Below, in pieces: positions 41,405 through 49,804 of a stretch of DNA of 64,000 nucleotides. Origin of the DNA: Bacteroidaceae bacterium (GTDB taxonomy: Bacteria > Bacteroidota > Bacteroidia > Bacteroidales > Bacteroidaceae); assembly GCA_017451645.1 (NCBI GenBank), contig JAFTNZ010000012.1:98198-162197 (forward strand), given 5' to 3'. The notes below the pieces were generated by a model, which searched no databases, was not told the origin of the DNA, and saw only the letters and a list, made by a program, of their open reading frames with translations. Both the position numbers and the translations under genes were made by a program. Positions within the stretch are counted from its first letter, which is position 1. Each line of letters begins with the position of its first letter.

Positions 41405-41449
41405 CGAAGGGGATGTGTCTGGACATTGAATCATGGCACATCCCCTTCG
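41405..41449 (+). terminator. Terminator hairpin of the TGTGTC family
   Basis: CGAAGGGGATGTGTC (41405-41419) pairs with GGCACATCCCCTTCG (41435-41449), with one G-T pair. TTG follows rather than a long T run. It ends the SusA-like gene. Confidence 0.6.
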
Positions 41450-41550
41450 TTGTAAAATTTGTAGAACCTCCCTTATAAATTTCAGCATCATAAATCAGGG
41501 GCATACAGGGAGTATGACGCAGAGATTAAGACGAAAAATTATCAGGAATA

Positions 41551-41583
41551 TTGCAGCTCTTCAATTAATTATGCCTACCTTTG
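41551..41583 (+). promoter_or_regulatory. Bacteroidetes-type promoter for the DUF5063 operon
   Basis: TTG (41551-41553), a 22-base spacer and TACCTTTG (41576-41583), followed by the ATG at 41607. Confidence 0.6.
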
Positions 41584-41606
41584 CAGACTGAAACAAAGAA
41601 TGCGAA

Positions 41607-42164
41607 ATGGAAAATAGAGAAGAACAAGTGATATTCAGTAGGAATACGGTGGAGTTTGTGACCGTTGCTGCAGAATTTTGTGCTTATCTGGAGCGGGCGG
41701 AAAGCCTTCGTCAGAAGGACTTTGTTGATACGGTGCTGAAAATACTTCCTTTGCTGTATATAAAGGCATCCATGCTGCCGGAGTGTGAAGCGTTGGGAGA
41801 ATCGGAACCGGAAACATTTGTTACGGAGGAGGATTATGAGGTATTGCGCTATGCATTGGCTGCATTGATGGCTGACAAGGATGACTATCTGGAGGTGTTC
41901 ATGCAGGATATGCGCTACAGTGATACTCCTATCTTGCGTACCATCTCTGAGGACCTGACCGACATTTATCAGGATGTGAAGAATTTCGTGACACTGTTCA
42001 AACTCGGTTTTGATGAGACAATGCACGATGCTTTGGCCGTTTGTCGCGAAAACTTTTCACTCTATTGGGGACAGACGCTGGTAAATACCATGCGGGCGTT
42101 GCATAGTGTGAAGTATGCGATTCCTGCTGACGATGAAAATATGGATGATGAGAACTTTGATTGA
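41607..42164 (+). CDS. DUF5063 family protein
   Basis: The 185-residue acidic helical protein (NTVEFVTVAAEFCAYLERAE, ILPLLYIKASMLPECE, DLTDIYQDVKNFVTLFKLG) fits DUF5063, a family of unknown function in Bacteroidetes. Its TGA is followed directly by the ATG of the exonuclease gene with no spacer, so the two are translationally coupled, and coupling points to a shared role. There is no signal peptide, so it is cytoplasmic. Confidence 0.75.
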   Translation: MENREEQVIFSRNTVEFVTVAAEFCAYLERAESLRQKDFVDTVLKILPLLYIKASMLPECEALGESEPETFVTEEDYEVLRYALAALMADKDDYLEVFMQDMRYSDTPILRTISEDLTDIYQDVKNFVTLFKLGFDETMHDALAVCRENFSLYWGQTLVNTMRALHSVKYAIPADDENMDDENFD

Positions 42165-42803
42165 ATGATACAGATAAGAGAAAAGATTGACAAAAGCGAA
42201 ATCAGTGGGATGCCTGTCGTTGTGTTTGATGGACGCATCATTGTGATACAGACTGAGGCTGAAGCAGAAAAAGCAATGAACTACCTTTTGGCTCAGAAGG
42301 TGTTGGGGGTGGATACGGAGACTCGACCGTCATTTCGCAAGGGGGTGGTCAACAGAGTGGCTCTCTTGCAGGTGTCAACACCAGACACATGTTTCCTTTT
42401 TCGCCTGAATATGATAGGGCTTTGTCCGGCTATTGTGCGATTCCTGACGGATGACAAAGTGCTCAAAATAGGTCTGTCGCTGAAAGATGATTTGCATAAT
42501 CTGCATCATTGGGGCGAATTTGAGGCCCGCAACTTCGTCGAACTGCAAAGTATGGTTGGAGAAGTGGGCATTCTGGAGATGAGTCTGCAGAAAATTTATG
42601 CCATCCTTTTCGGACAGAAGATTTCCAAACGGCAGCGTCTGACCAATTGGGAGATTGATGTGCTGAATGATGCCCAAAAGAGTTATGCTGCCATTGATGC
42701 TTGGGCTTGCCTGAAAATTTATGATATGGTGCAGGAATTGAAGACTACGGGCGACTATGAAGTAGTGGCAACGCCTGTGCTGGAAGAGGACGTAAATATA
42801 TAA
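42165..42803 (+). CDS. 3'-5' exonuclease (RNase D-like, DEDDy)
   Basis: The 212-residue protein has the DEDD signatures: GVDTETRPSF with D50 and E52 (Exo I), LKDDLHNL (Exo II) and SYAAIDAWACLKIYD (Exo III, Tyr type). It hydrolyses RNA or DNA from the 3' end with two metal ions. It is shorter than RNase D and lacks HRDC domains, as is usual for the stand-alone exonuclease-domain proteins of this phylum. It follows DUF5063 with no gap and precedes the rRNA methyltransferase gene by four bases, which suggests RNA metabolism for the trio. Confidence 0.85.
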   Translation: MIQIREKIDKSEISGMPVVVFDGRIIVIQTEAEAEKAMNYLLAQKVLGVDTETRPSFRKGVVNRVALLQVSTPDTCFLFRLNMIGLCPAIVRFLTDDKVLKIGLSLKDDLHNLHHWGEFEARNFVELQSMVGEVGILEMSLQKIYAILFGQKISKRQRLTNWEIDVLNDAQKSYAAIDAWACLKIYDMVQELKTTGDYEVVATPVLEEDVNI

Positions 42804-42807
42804 CATT

Positions 42808-43986
42808 ATGCATACTGTTTATTTAAAGAAAGGAAAGGAAGAATCTCTCAAGCGCTTCCATCCATGGGTGTTTTCGGGAGCTATCCATCATATTGACGGA
42901 GAGGTTGAAGAAGGGGAGGTGGTTCGTGTTGTCACAGCTGAAGGACAATTTATCGCTGTAGGACATTATCAGATAGGTAGCATTGCGGTGCGTGTGCTCT
43001 CTTTTGAGGACGAAGCAATTGGTGAAAACTTCTGGCTCCGTAGGCTCACAGTGGCCTACGATATGCGGCGTGCCATCGGTGTGGCAGACAATCCGCTGAA
43101 TAATACCTATCGTCTGGTACATGGCGAGGGAGACAACCTGCCGGGTCTGGTTATTGATGTCTATGGAAAGACTGCCGTTGTGCAGGCTCACTCGGTCGGT
43201 ATGCACTGTTGTCGTCATGAGGTGGCCCGGGCTTTGTCTGAGGTGATGAAGGGGGTAGTGGAAAACATCTACTACAAATCGGAAACAACGTTGCCTTACA
43301 AGGCTGAACTTGGTCAGGAGAACGGATTCATCTTAGGAGGAAGTCCGGACAATGTGGCAATGGAAAATGGACTGAATTTTCATGTGGATTGGTTGAAAGG
43401 ACAGAAGACCGGATTCTTTGTTGACCAAAGGGAGAACCGTGCTCTGCTTGAGCGGTATTCAAAAGGGCGTTCAGTACTCAATATGTTCTGCTACACCGGA
43501 GGCTTTTCGTTTTATGCCATGCGGGGTGGTGCCAAGTTGGTACATTCGGTCGATAGTTCTGCCAAGGCCATTGACCTTACGAACAAGAATGTGGAGCTGA
43601 ACTTTCCGGGAGATTCGCGCCATACGGCATACGCAGAGGATGCCTTCAAATTCCTCGACCGTATGGGGGATCAGTATGATTTGATTATTCTCGACCCACC
43701 GGCTTTTGCCAAGCATAAAGATGCTCTCCGGAATGCTTTGCAGGGCTATCGTAAGCTCAATGCAAAGGCTTTTGAGAAGATAAAGCCTGGTGGTATCCTG
43801 TTTACTTTTTCTTGTTCACAGGTGGTGACCAAGGATAATTTCCGGACAGCAGTGTTTACTGCTGCTGCCATGAGTGGGCGCAGTGTGCGTATTTTGCATC
43901 AGCTGACACAACCGGCAGATCATCCCGTGAATATTTATCATCCCGAAGGGGAATATCTTAAAGGGTTGGTTCTTTATGTGGAATAA
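42808..43986 (+). CDS. rlmI: Class I SAM-dependent rRNA methyltransferase, RlmI-like
   Basis: The 392-residue protein has a PUA-like N-terminus (KGKEESLKRFHPWVFSGAI) and a Rossmann methyltransferase domain. VLNMFCYTGGFSFYA is the SAM-binding motif and LIILDPPAFAKHKDA is motif IV. The pattern fits RlmI/YccW, which makes m5C at position 1962 of 23S rRNA in E. coli. It follows the exonuclease by four bases and ends at a strong bidirectional terminator. The methylated base in this organism is not known. Confidence 0.85.
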   Translation: MHTVYLKKGKEESLKRFHPWVFSGAIHHIDGEVEEGEVVRVVTAEGQFIAVGHYQIGSIAVRVLSFEDEAIGENFWLRRLTVAYDMRRAIGVADNPLNNTYRLVHGEGDNLPGLVIDVYGKTAVVQAHSVGMHCCRHEVARALSEVMKGVVENIYYKSETTLPYKAELGQENGFILGGSPDNVAMENGLNFHVDWLKGQKTGFFVDQRENRALLERYSKGRSVLNMFCYTGGFSFYAMRGGAKLVHSVDSSAKAIDLTNKNVELNFPGDSRHTAYAEDAFKFLDRMGDQYDLIILDPPAFAKHKDALRNALQGYRKLNAKAFEKIKPGGILFTFSCSQVVTKDNFRTAVFTAAAMSGRSVRILHQLTQPADHPVNIYHPEGEYLKGLVLYVE

Positions 43987-43987
43987 T

Positions 43988-44024
43988 AAAAAAAAAGGAG
44001 TTGTTCGAACAACTCCTTTTTTTT
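43988..44024. terminator. Bidirectional intrinsic terminator
   Basis: GGAGTTGTTC and GAACAACTCC form a perfect stem centred on 44006/44007, flanked by nine A on the left and eight T on the right. It separates the methyltransferase gene from the convergent DUF4270 gene. Confidence 0.9.
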
Positions 44025-44030
44025 ATTATT

Positions 44031-45446
44031 CTATTTCCCTTGAAATTTGCTGTAGGTGATACGTATCGGCAATTCGTTTCCGGGATTGAATCCTCCCATC
44101 AGGCGTGCGCTGGCGAGTGAGAGGTCGTGTCGGATGGTAACGATGTTGCCAGACGTGTCGGTGTTGGTCGTTACGGGGATGATGACTACCTTGTTCCAAT
44201 CGGTCTCCGATACACCGCCATTCTGTTCGCGTTCGTTCACACAAGCTGTTATGAGTTGTGCAATGTTGTTGAACGTGTATGTGTTGTAGTTGCTGTCGAA
44301 CGAAGCCAGATAGGAGGTCTTGTTATCGATGATGGCATTTTTCTCAAAGAACGTGTACATGTCCTTTTTTCGAACCATCAGCAGTTTTTGTGGTACCCCC
44401 ATTTTGAACTTGGCATCAGTTGCCGTTTCGTTGTATCGGGTCAGTGTCAGTTTGACAGAATTGAGTGTATCTCCAGCCGACAGATGATTTTTGGCTATTG
44501 AATCGAGTGGCAGTTCCAATTCAGTGAAGATACCCGCTGGAGTTTTCAGATAGGTGCATGAGCCATCTTCTTCTACAAGCCGTTTCAACGTCTCCTTGTC
44601 AGTTTGGAATCGGTTGGCCTGTATGACTTCCTGAGTGCCGGCAAATTGCGCTACTACCGTCAACAGTGAATCTGCTTTACCGCTACTGCTTGTCTCGTAA
44701 TAGCTGAAAGTGATGTTGAGTTGTGCCTGCAGGATGTAGAGCAGGGTGCCGTCTCCTTGGTCGCAGGTAACATACACTCCTTTACAAACATTGTTGATGA
44801 AGGCTGCTGCATTGGCGAATTGGCTTTTGTCTTCGTAGAATTTGCGGATGATGTCTGTACCGAAAGACCTTGGCAATTCGATGCTGATGTAAGGCACATA
44901 TCCTGATGCAGAGGTGATACTGTCGGGCAGGGTTTTGTCTTCAGCTGTATATGGGCGTGATGCCAAAGGGGGTAGCGTCGGGTCGTAGAATTCTGCTGGA
45001 TTGATGTCGGTATAATAGTCGCGTTCCTCTTCCAGGACTTTGTTGAGCGGGTAAACGCTCAAATGACAGGGATTGATAGAATCTCCAAACCACGTACTGA
45101 GGTAAAGTCGCACTTCTGCAGAGATGGCAGAATCACCCACGACTCCTCCCTTGGGGAATTCAAAATCTTCGATACAATGAAACTGGGTAAGGAAATCAGC
45201 TTCAAAAGTTCCGTATAACGGATCGGTATATCTGCCCAAATAGGCGATGTTGGTTCTCGCCAAAATTGAATCGCCGGCCAACAACGACCTGCTGACAGCA
45301 TCGTAGGTGTGTGTGCCGATAGTTATCAGATCTTCATCGGGCATCATGCTTTGTCCCAATGAGTCTGTATTGTCATCGCAACTGCTCCAAGTCAGCAGCA
45401 CAAATGCGGCTACTACCAGCCACAGGCAGTTTCCTCTTTTGTTCAT
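44031..45446 (-). CDS. DUF4270 lipoprotein
   Basis: The 471-residue protein has a lipoprotein signal (LVVAAFVLLTWSSC, Cys at about residue 23) followed by DDNTDSLGQSMMPDEDLITIG, typical for DUF4270 proteins of Bacteroidetes. It is a beta-rich outer-membrane or surface lipoprotein of unknown function. It lies 30 bases after the GlgA-like gene on the same strand, so it is probably the second gene of that unit. The usual start MNKRGNCLW is kept. Confidence 0.78.
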   Translation of the reverse strand: MNKRGNCLWLVVAAFVLLTWSSCDDNTDSLGQSMMPDEDLITIGTHTYDAVSRSLLAGDSILARTNIAYLGRYTDPLYGTFEADFLTQFHCIEDFEFPKGGVVGDSAISAEVRLYLSTWFGDSINPCHLSVYPLNKVLEEERDYYTDINPAEFYDPTLPPLASRPYTAEDKTLPDSITSASGYVPYISIELPRSFGTDIIRKFYEDKSQFANAAAFINNVCKGVYVTCDQGDGTLLYILQAQLNITFSYYETSSSGKADSLLTVVAQFAGTQEVIQANRFQTDKETLKRLVEEDGSCTYLKTPAGIFTELELPLDSIAKNHLSAGDTLNSVKLTLTRYNETATDAKFKMGVPQKLLMVRKKDMYTFFEKNAIIDNKTSYLASFDSNYNTYTFNNIAQLITACVNEREQNGGVSETDWNKVVIIPVTTNTDTSGNIVTIRHDLSLASARLMGGFNPGNELPIRITYSKFQGK

Positions 45447-45476
45447 TCGTATGATTTTCTTTTAAATATTTCTCGT

Positions 45477-46298
45477 TTATTCTTCGTTTCCCCACACTTG
45501 ATCGTAGAATGCGTTGAATGCATCCTCATAACCCTCTTCTCCCTGATAGGGCAGGGTGAGCACTCCGCGCTCCTGTGCGTATTGCATCAGAGATTGGTCA
45601 GTATCGGCACTGTTCTGTATGACCCCATCCGAATAATTGATGGCCAACTGGGCCAGTCGGGTATAGTTTACAGGTGTTTCAATTCCTTCTACAAGTTCTG
45701 GTTTCATGTCCTTGATGAGCACTTGGTTGAGATAGTCTTCCTGCAAATCGTTATGGAAACCTTCATCATAAAGTGAGAAGACAATCTTCGAGTCGCGGAA
45801 TGAAGGCTCGTCCTTATAGGCTGTTTTTACATAGATAGGGATGAGAGATGTCATCCAACCATGGCAGTGGATGATGTCAGGCACCCAACGGAGTTTCTTT
45901 ACAGTTTCCAGTACTCCACGTGCATAGAAGATTGCCCGTTCACCGTTGTCGGCATATTCATTGCCCTGTTCGTCTGCCGTCATATCCCGTCCCTGGAAAT
46001 AGTCATCATTGTCAATGAAATAGACTTGCATCCGTGCGGACTGTATGCTGGCAACCTTTATGATAAGCGGATGGTCGGTGTCATCAATAATCAGGTTCAT
46101 ACCGCTCAGGCGGATAACCTCATGTAATTGGTTACGGCGTTCGTTGATATTGCCCCATTTGGGCATGAATGTACGTATTTCTCGTCCCTTTTCCTGTATG
46201 GATTGTGGCAGGTGTCTGCCGATTTGCGACATTCTCGATCCGCTGACGTATGGGGCGATTTCTTGGGTTATGAATAGAACCTTTTTTGCCTTCATCAT
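45477..46298 (-). CDS. Truncated GlgA-like protein (GT5 N-terminal half only)
   Basis: The 273-residue protein matches only the N-terminal half of ADP-glucose glycogen synthase: KKVLFITQEIAPYVSGSRMSQIG at the start, PDIIHCHGWMTSLIPIYVK in the middle. Full GlgA has about 480 residues, and the C-terminal nucleotide-sugar-binding half is absent. The KTGGL-type donor motif is replaced by SGSRMSQIG. There is no sign of a frameshift: the gene ends cleanly 30 bases before the DUF4270 gene. Similar short proteins are common in this phylum as I recall. It is unlikely to make glycogen by itself and may be regulatory or act with another chain. Confidence 0.78.
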   Translation of the reverse strand: MMKAKKVLFITQEIAPYVSGSRMSQIGRHLPQSIQEKGREIRTFMPKWGNINERRNQLHEVIRLSGMNLIIDDTDHPLIIKVASIQSARMQVYFIDNDDYFQGRDMTADEQGNEYADNGERAIFYARGVLETVKKLRWVPDIIHCHGWMTSLIPIYVKTAYKDEPSFRDSKIVFSLYDEGFHNDLQEDYLNQVLIKDMKPELVEGIETPVNYTRLAQLAINYSDGVIQNSADTDQSLMQYAQERGVLTLPYQGEEGYEDAFNAFYDQVWGNEE

Positions 46299-46323
46299 GA
46301 TATATATTTCTCAAAAGTATCTG

Positions 46324-46331
46324 CAAAGGTA
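46324..46331 (-). promoter_or_regulatory. TACCTTTG promoter box for the GlgA-like/DUF4270 unit
   Basis: A perfect TAnnTTTG box on the minus strand, 26 bases before the ATG at 46298. No TTTG or TTG is visible at -33. Confidence 0.5.
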
Positions 46332-46457
46332 CAAAAAAAGACGGATTCTATTCCCCTTGAGGTGGAGTTTTTAAAATTTTTAGTCATAATTTCGGGATAT
46401 TTTTTCGTTATGTGGTAAATTATGGCTTATTTTGCACCGTTTTTTGCAATGTGAGTA

Positions 46458-47300
46458 ATGAAGGTAATAGAAACAATCAAAATGTTGCAGGCCGAATTGT
46501 CTGCACTGAAAGCTGCTGGAAAGCAGGTGGGGTTGGTGCCTACAATGGGGGCTCTTCATGCCGGTCACGTGTCGCTGGTGGAGCGGAGTGTGGCAGAAAA
46601 TGATGTCACAGTAGTGAGTATCTTTGTCAATCCTACCCAGTTCAACGACAAGAATGACCTGATTAAATACCCTCGCACGCTGGAGGCTGATTGCAGTCTG
46701 TTGGAGAAGGCCGGAGCTACTATCGCTTTTGCCCCTTCGGTAGAGGAAATTTATCCTGAACCGGATACACGCACTTTCTCGTATGCTCCACTTGATACAG
46801 TGATGGAGGGAGCTTTCCGTCCGGGACATTTTAATGGTGTCTGTCAGATTGTGAGTAAATTGTTTGATATGGTCAAGCCTCATCGTGCTTATTTTGGCGA
46901 GAAGGATTTCCAGCAGTTGGCTGTCATCCGCGAGATGGTGCACCAGATGGAGTTTCCGTTGGAGGTAGTGGGATGTCCCATTGTGCGCGAGGCGGACGGG
47001 CTGGCCATGAGTAGCCGCAACACCCGTCTTTCTTCGGAAGAGCGTACCACTGCTTTGAATATTTCCCGTACATTGTTTGAAAGTTTGGAATATGCCAAGA
47101 AGCATACATTGGGCGAAACCAAATCGTATGTGGAGCAAGGCATTGCTGCCGTTGATGGCTTGCGCTTGGAGTACTATGAAGTGGTGGATGCCCGCACCAT
47201 GCAACCTGTCAATGCATGGGATGAGGCGGAAGGCATCGTGGGGTGCATTACGGTCTTTTGCGGTGACGTGCGGTTGATTGATAATATAAGGTATAAATAA
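46458..47300 (+). CDS. panC: Pantothenate synthetase
   Basis: The 280-residue enzyme joins pantoate and beta-alanine with ATP in the cytoplasm. PTMGALHAGHVSLV carries the HIGH-like nucleotidyl motif, FVNPTQFNDKNDL the beta-alanine/ATP region and MSSRNTRLS the second ATP loop. The length fits PanC. panD follows 101 bases downstream, so the two last steps of pantothenate supply are encoded together. The gene diverges from the GlgA-like gene. Confidence 0.95.
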   Translation: MKVIETIKMLQAELSALKAAGKQVGLVPTMGALHAGHVSLVERSVAENDVTVVSIFVNPTQFNDKNDLIKYPRTLEADCSLLEKAGATIAFAPSVEEIYPEPDTRTFSYAPLDTVMEGAFRPGHFNGVCQIVSKLFDMVKPHRAYFGEKDFQQLAVIREMVHQMEFPLEVVGCPIVREADGLAMSSRNTRLSSEERTTALNISRTLFESLEYAKKHTLGETKSYVEQGIAAVDGLRLEYYEVVDARTMQPVNAWDEAEGIVGCITVFCGDVRLIDNIRYK

Positions 47301-47305
47301 ATTTA

Positions 47306-47405
47306 GGTGCAATGTACCAAGTACGATGTACAATTTGCCATTCGGAACTCGTGCTCATGTACTTTGGGGAGAATTTGTACTTTGTAAATTGTGAATTGTA
47401 AATGT
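47306..47405. repeat. Intergenic repeat of the TTTACAAAGTAC family before panD
   Basis: GTACCAAGTAC, GTACAATTTGCC, GTACTTTGTAAATTGTG and AATTGTAAATGTAC fill the panC-panD gap and the panD start codon lies in its last unit. It is related to 35031-35147 upstream of the pullulanase gene. Confidence 0.5.
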
Positions 47406-47752
47406 ACATAGAAGTATTGAAATCGAAAATCCATTGTGCCCGTGTCACTGAGGCTAACCTCAACTACATGGGCAGCATCACCATTGATGAAGATTTGATG
47501 GATGCGGCCAATCTTATAGCCGGAGAAAAAGTGCACATTGTCAACAATAACAACGGTGCCCGTTTCGAAACTTACATTATCAAAGGAGAGCGTGGGAGCG
47601 GATGTGTCTGCCTCAATGGAGCAGCTGCTCGTCTGGTGCAGGTGGGAGATGTGGTCATTATCATGTCGTATGCACAGATGGATTTTGAAGAAGCAAAGGC
47701 TTTCAAGCCTGCCGTCATTTTCCCAGATAGTATGACAAACCGTTTGGTTTGA
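47402..47752 (+). CDS. panD: Aspartate 1-decarboxylase
   Basis: The 116-residue proenzyme makes beta-alanine from aspartate. It cleaves itself between Gly24 and Ser25 (NYMGSITID) to form the pyruvoyl cofactor at the new N-terminus, and [14 protein letters not shown] and [13 protein letters not shown] are typical. It follows panC. Confidence 0.95.
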   Translation: MYIEVLKSKIHCARVTEANLNYMGSITIDEDLMDAANLIAGEKVHIVNNNNGARFETYIIKGERGSGCVCLNGAAARLVQVGDVVIIMSYAQMDFEEAKAFKPAVIFPDSMTNRLV

Positions 47753-47765
47753 TTATTGGTAATAA

Positions 47766-47852
47766 TTTCAGGCGCTGATTGCGCAGATTACACGGAAGAA
47801 CAATTTTATTTAATACATAAATCCGTGTAATCTGCGCAATCAGCGCCTGAAA
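47766..47852. terminator. Perfect 31-base inverted repeat of the CACGGATTACACGG family
   Basis: The arms 47766-47796 and 47822-47852 are exact complements, containing GGCGCTGATTGCGCAGATTA and CACGGA. It separates panD from the convergent decarboxylase operon and probably ends both transcripts. Confidence 0.75.
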
Positions 47853-47868
47853 TATATATATTCAGTGG

Positions 47869-49029
47869 TTACATCAAGAATCCGAGAAGGATACCGGCGG
47901 CTACAGCCGAACCGATAACACCTGCTACATTGGGCCCCATAGCATGCATGAGCAGGTAGTTGGTCGGGTCGTATTCGAGACCGACGGTTTGGCTGATACG
48001 AGCCGAGTCGGGCACAGCTGACACACCGGCATTACCGATAAGCGGATTGATGCGCTTGTGCTTCGGCAATATCAGGTTGAACAGCTTGACAAACAGTACG
48101 CCAGAAGCAGTTGCGATGACGAACGACAAAGCACCGAGACCGAAGATGAGGATACTGTCAACGGTCAGGAACTCGCTGGCTTGGGTAGAAGCGCCTACAG
48201 TGACACCAAGCAGGATAGTGATAGTGTCAATCAGCGGGCCACGGGCGGTCTCTGCCAAGCGGCGTGTCACACCCGATTCTTTCAGCAAGTTACCGAAGAA
48301 GAGCATGCCCAACAGGGGCAGACCGCTCGGCACCAGGAAGCAGGTGAGAAGCAGGCCGACGATGGGGAAAATCACTTTTTCGGTGTGTGAAACTTTGCGT
48401 GGAGCCGGCATACGCATCAGGCGCTCTTTCTTCGTGGTGAGCAGGCGCATGATGGGGGGTTGGATAACCGGCACAAGAGCCATGTAGGAGTAGGCGCTCA
48501 CGGCAATGGCTCCCATCAGGTTTGGAGCAAGTTTTGATGAAAGGAAAATGGCCGTTGGTCCGTCAGCTCCACCAATAATGCCAATTGCACCGGCTTGTGA
48601 TGGAGTAAAACCGAGTTCAAGTGCAATCATATAAGCACCGAATATTCCAAACTGGGCGGCTGCTCCGATGAGCAACAATTTGGGATTGGAGATAAGTGCA
48701 GAGAAGTCGGTCATGGCACCGATGCCCAAGAAGATGAGCGGCGGATACCAGCCGGAGGTTACACCTTGATAGAGGATGTTGAGGACTGAACCCTCTTCAT
48801 AGATTCCTACTTGCAGACCGGCTTCCGTATTGAACGGAATGTTGCCGATAAGGATACCGAAACCAATAGGGATGAGCAACATCGGCTCAAACTCTTTGGC
48901 TACGGCCAGGTAGATGAAGAACAAACCTACGAGAATCATGATGAGGTGGCCGGTAGTTGCATTGGCAAAACCGGTGTATGTCCAGAAATCCGCGAGGTTG
49001 TTGGTCAGGAATTGGATAAATTCTCCCAT
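47869..49029 (-). CDS. mmdB: Methylmalonyl-CoA decarboxylase beta subunit (sodium-translocating, OadB family)
   Basis: The 386-residue protein has about ten membrane helices. GIIGGADGPTAIFLSSKLAP (about residues 150-170) is the conserved region of OadB/MmdB that carries the sodium-coupling Asp, and the C-terminus NYLLMHAMGPNVAGVIGSAV is typical. It decarboxylates carboxybiotin and pumps Na+ across the inner membrane. It is the last gene of the operon, after the biotin carrier. The gap to that gene is filled by a pair of family A repeats. Confidence 0.92.
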   Translation of the reverse strand: MGEFIQFLTNNLADFWTYTGFANATTGHLIMILVGLFFIYLAVAKEFEPMLLIPIGFGILIGNIPFNTEAGLQVGIYEEGSVLNILYQGVTSGWYPPLIFLGIGAMTDFSALISNPKLLLIGAAAQFGIFGAYMIALELGFTPSQAGAIGIIGGADGPTAIFLSSKLAPNLMGAIAVSAYSYMALVPVIQPPIMRLLTTKKERLMRMPAPRKVSHTEKVIFPIVGLLLTCFLVPSGLPLLGMLFFGNLLKESGVTRRLAETARGPLIDTITILLGVTVGASTQASEFLTVDSILIFGLGALSFVIATASGVLFVKLFNLILPKHKRINPLIGNAGVSAVPDSARISQTVGLEYDPTNYLLMHAMGPNVAGVIGSAVAAGILLGFLM

Positions 49030-49045
49030 AATATATTTCTTTTAC

Positions 49046-49105
49046 GACCCTCCCCCTTACTCCTCGAGACCCTCCCCCTGCCCCTCCACAAGGGAGGGGA
49101 GTAAA
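49046..49105 (+). repeat. GC-rich palindromic repeat (family A), forward copy plus a partial copy
   Basis: GACCCTCCCCCTTACTCC (partial, 49046-49063) is followed by GACCCTCCCCCTGCCCCTCC and AAGGGAGGGGAGT (49068-49102). It starts 17 bases before the mmdB 5' end on the minus strand. Confidence 0.8.
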
Positions 49106-49134
49106 TTGTTCCTATTTATTGTTAGAACTATTTT

Positions 49135-49187
49135 TCACTTCCCTTTTGGGAAGGCGGGGTAGGACCCAAAAGGTTGGGATGGGGTCC
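49135..49187 (-). repeat. GC-rich palindromic repeat (family A), diverged reverse copy
   Basis: CACTTCCCTTTTGGGAAGG, then GGGGTAGGACCC and GGGATGGGGTCC. It is the partner of the forward copy at 49046-49105. Confidence 0.6.
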
Positions 49188-49202
49188 GTGTTCGATTTTA
49201 TT

Positions 49203-49631
49203 TTATTCAATCACTACCAGATCAGTTCCTTCAAGCACAGATTCGCCAGCTTTCACGTTGATGGCTGTAATCTTTCCATCCTTGTCAGCGTTGATGTTGT
49301 TTTCCATCTTCATGGCTTCAAGGATGAGGATGGTCTGACCACGTTTTACGGTGTCGCCTACGTTCACTTTGATGTCGAGGATGACACCGGGGAGCGGACT
49401 CTTTACGGCTGACTTGCCTGTGCTGGCCGCTGCGGGACGAGCTGCCGGAGATGCGGCAGGAGCCGCCGGACGTGCTACGGGGCGTGCCACGGGCTTCGGA
49501 GCCTCTACTTTCTGCTCCATTTCTACCTTATAGGCAGTTCCGTTTACTTCCACATTGGCTATGTTGCCTTCAATCTCTCCGATGGTAACCTTGTATTCGT
49601 TACCGTTGATGGTATATTTATACTCTTTCAT
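49203..49631 (-). CDS. mmdC: Biotin carboxyl carrier subunit of methylmalonyl-CoA decarboxylase
   Basis: The 142-residue protein has a Pro/Ala linker at about residues 44-72 (PKPVARPVARPAAPAA) followed by a biotinyl domain. The biotin-accepting Lys is K108 in LEAMKMENN. It carries CO2 as carboxybiotin from the MmdA subunit to MmdB. Family A repeats flank it on both sides. Confidence 0.93.
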   Translation of the reverse strand: MKEYKYTINGNEYKVTIGEIEGNIANVEVNGTAYKVEMEQKVEAPKPVARPVARPAAPAASPAARPAAASTGKSAVKSPLPGVILDIKVNVGDTVKRGQTILILEAMKMENNINADKDGKITAINVKAGESVLEGTDLVVIE

Positions 49632-49646
49632 GTCTTTTTTTTCTTT

Positions 49647-49688
49647 GGACCCACCCCCTTGCCCCTCCCTGTATGGAGGGGAGTGAAT
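49647..49688 (+). repeat. GC-rich palindromic repeat (family A), forward copy
   Basis: GGACCCACCCCCTTGCCCCT then CCCTGTATGGAGGGGAGTGAAT. It lies 15 bases upstream of the biotin carrier start. Confidence 0.8.
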
Positions 49689-49754
49689 ACTTTGGTGAGT
49701 CGTTTGTTGATTAAATTGTTATTTTATGATTCAAATCGTTTATAGATTCTATCT

Positions 49755-49790
49755 GCTCCCCTCCCTTGTGGAGGGGTAGGGGGAGGGTCT
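49755..49790 (-). repeat. GC-rich palindromic repeat (family A), reverse copy
   Basis: GCTCCCCTCCCTTGTGGAGG then GGTAGGGGGAGGGTCT. It pairs with 49647-49688 and lies 14 bases after the stop of the LTD/OadG gene. Confidence 0.8.
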
Positions 49791-49804
49791 CCTCCCTTCT
49801 TCTA

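Noticed and set aside
49030-49202. Small genes in the gaps of the decarboxylase operon
   Set aside because: The open frames there are translations of the family A repeats.
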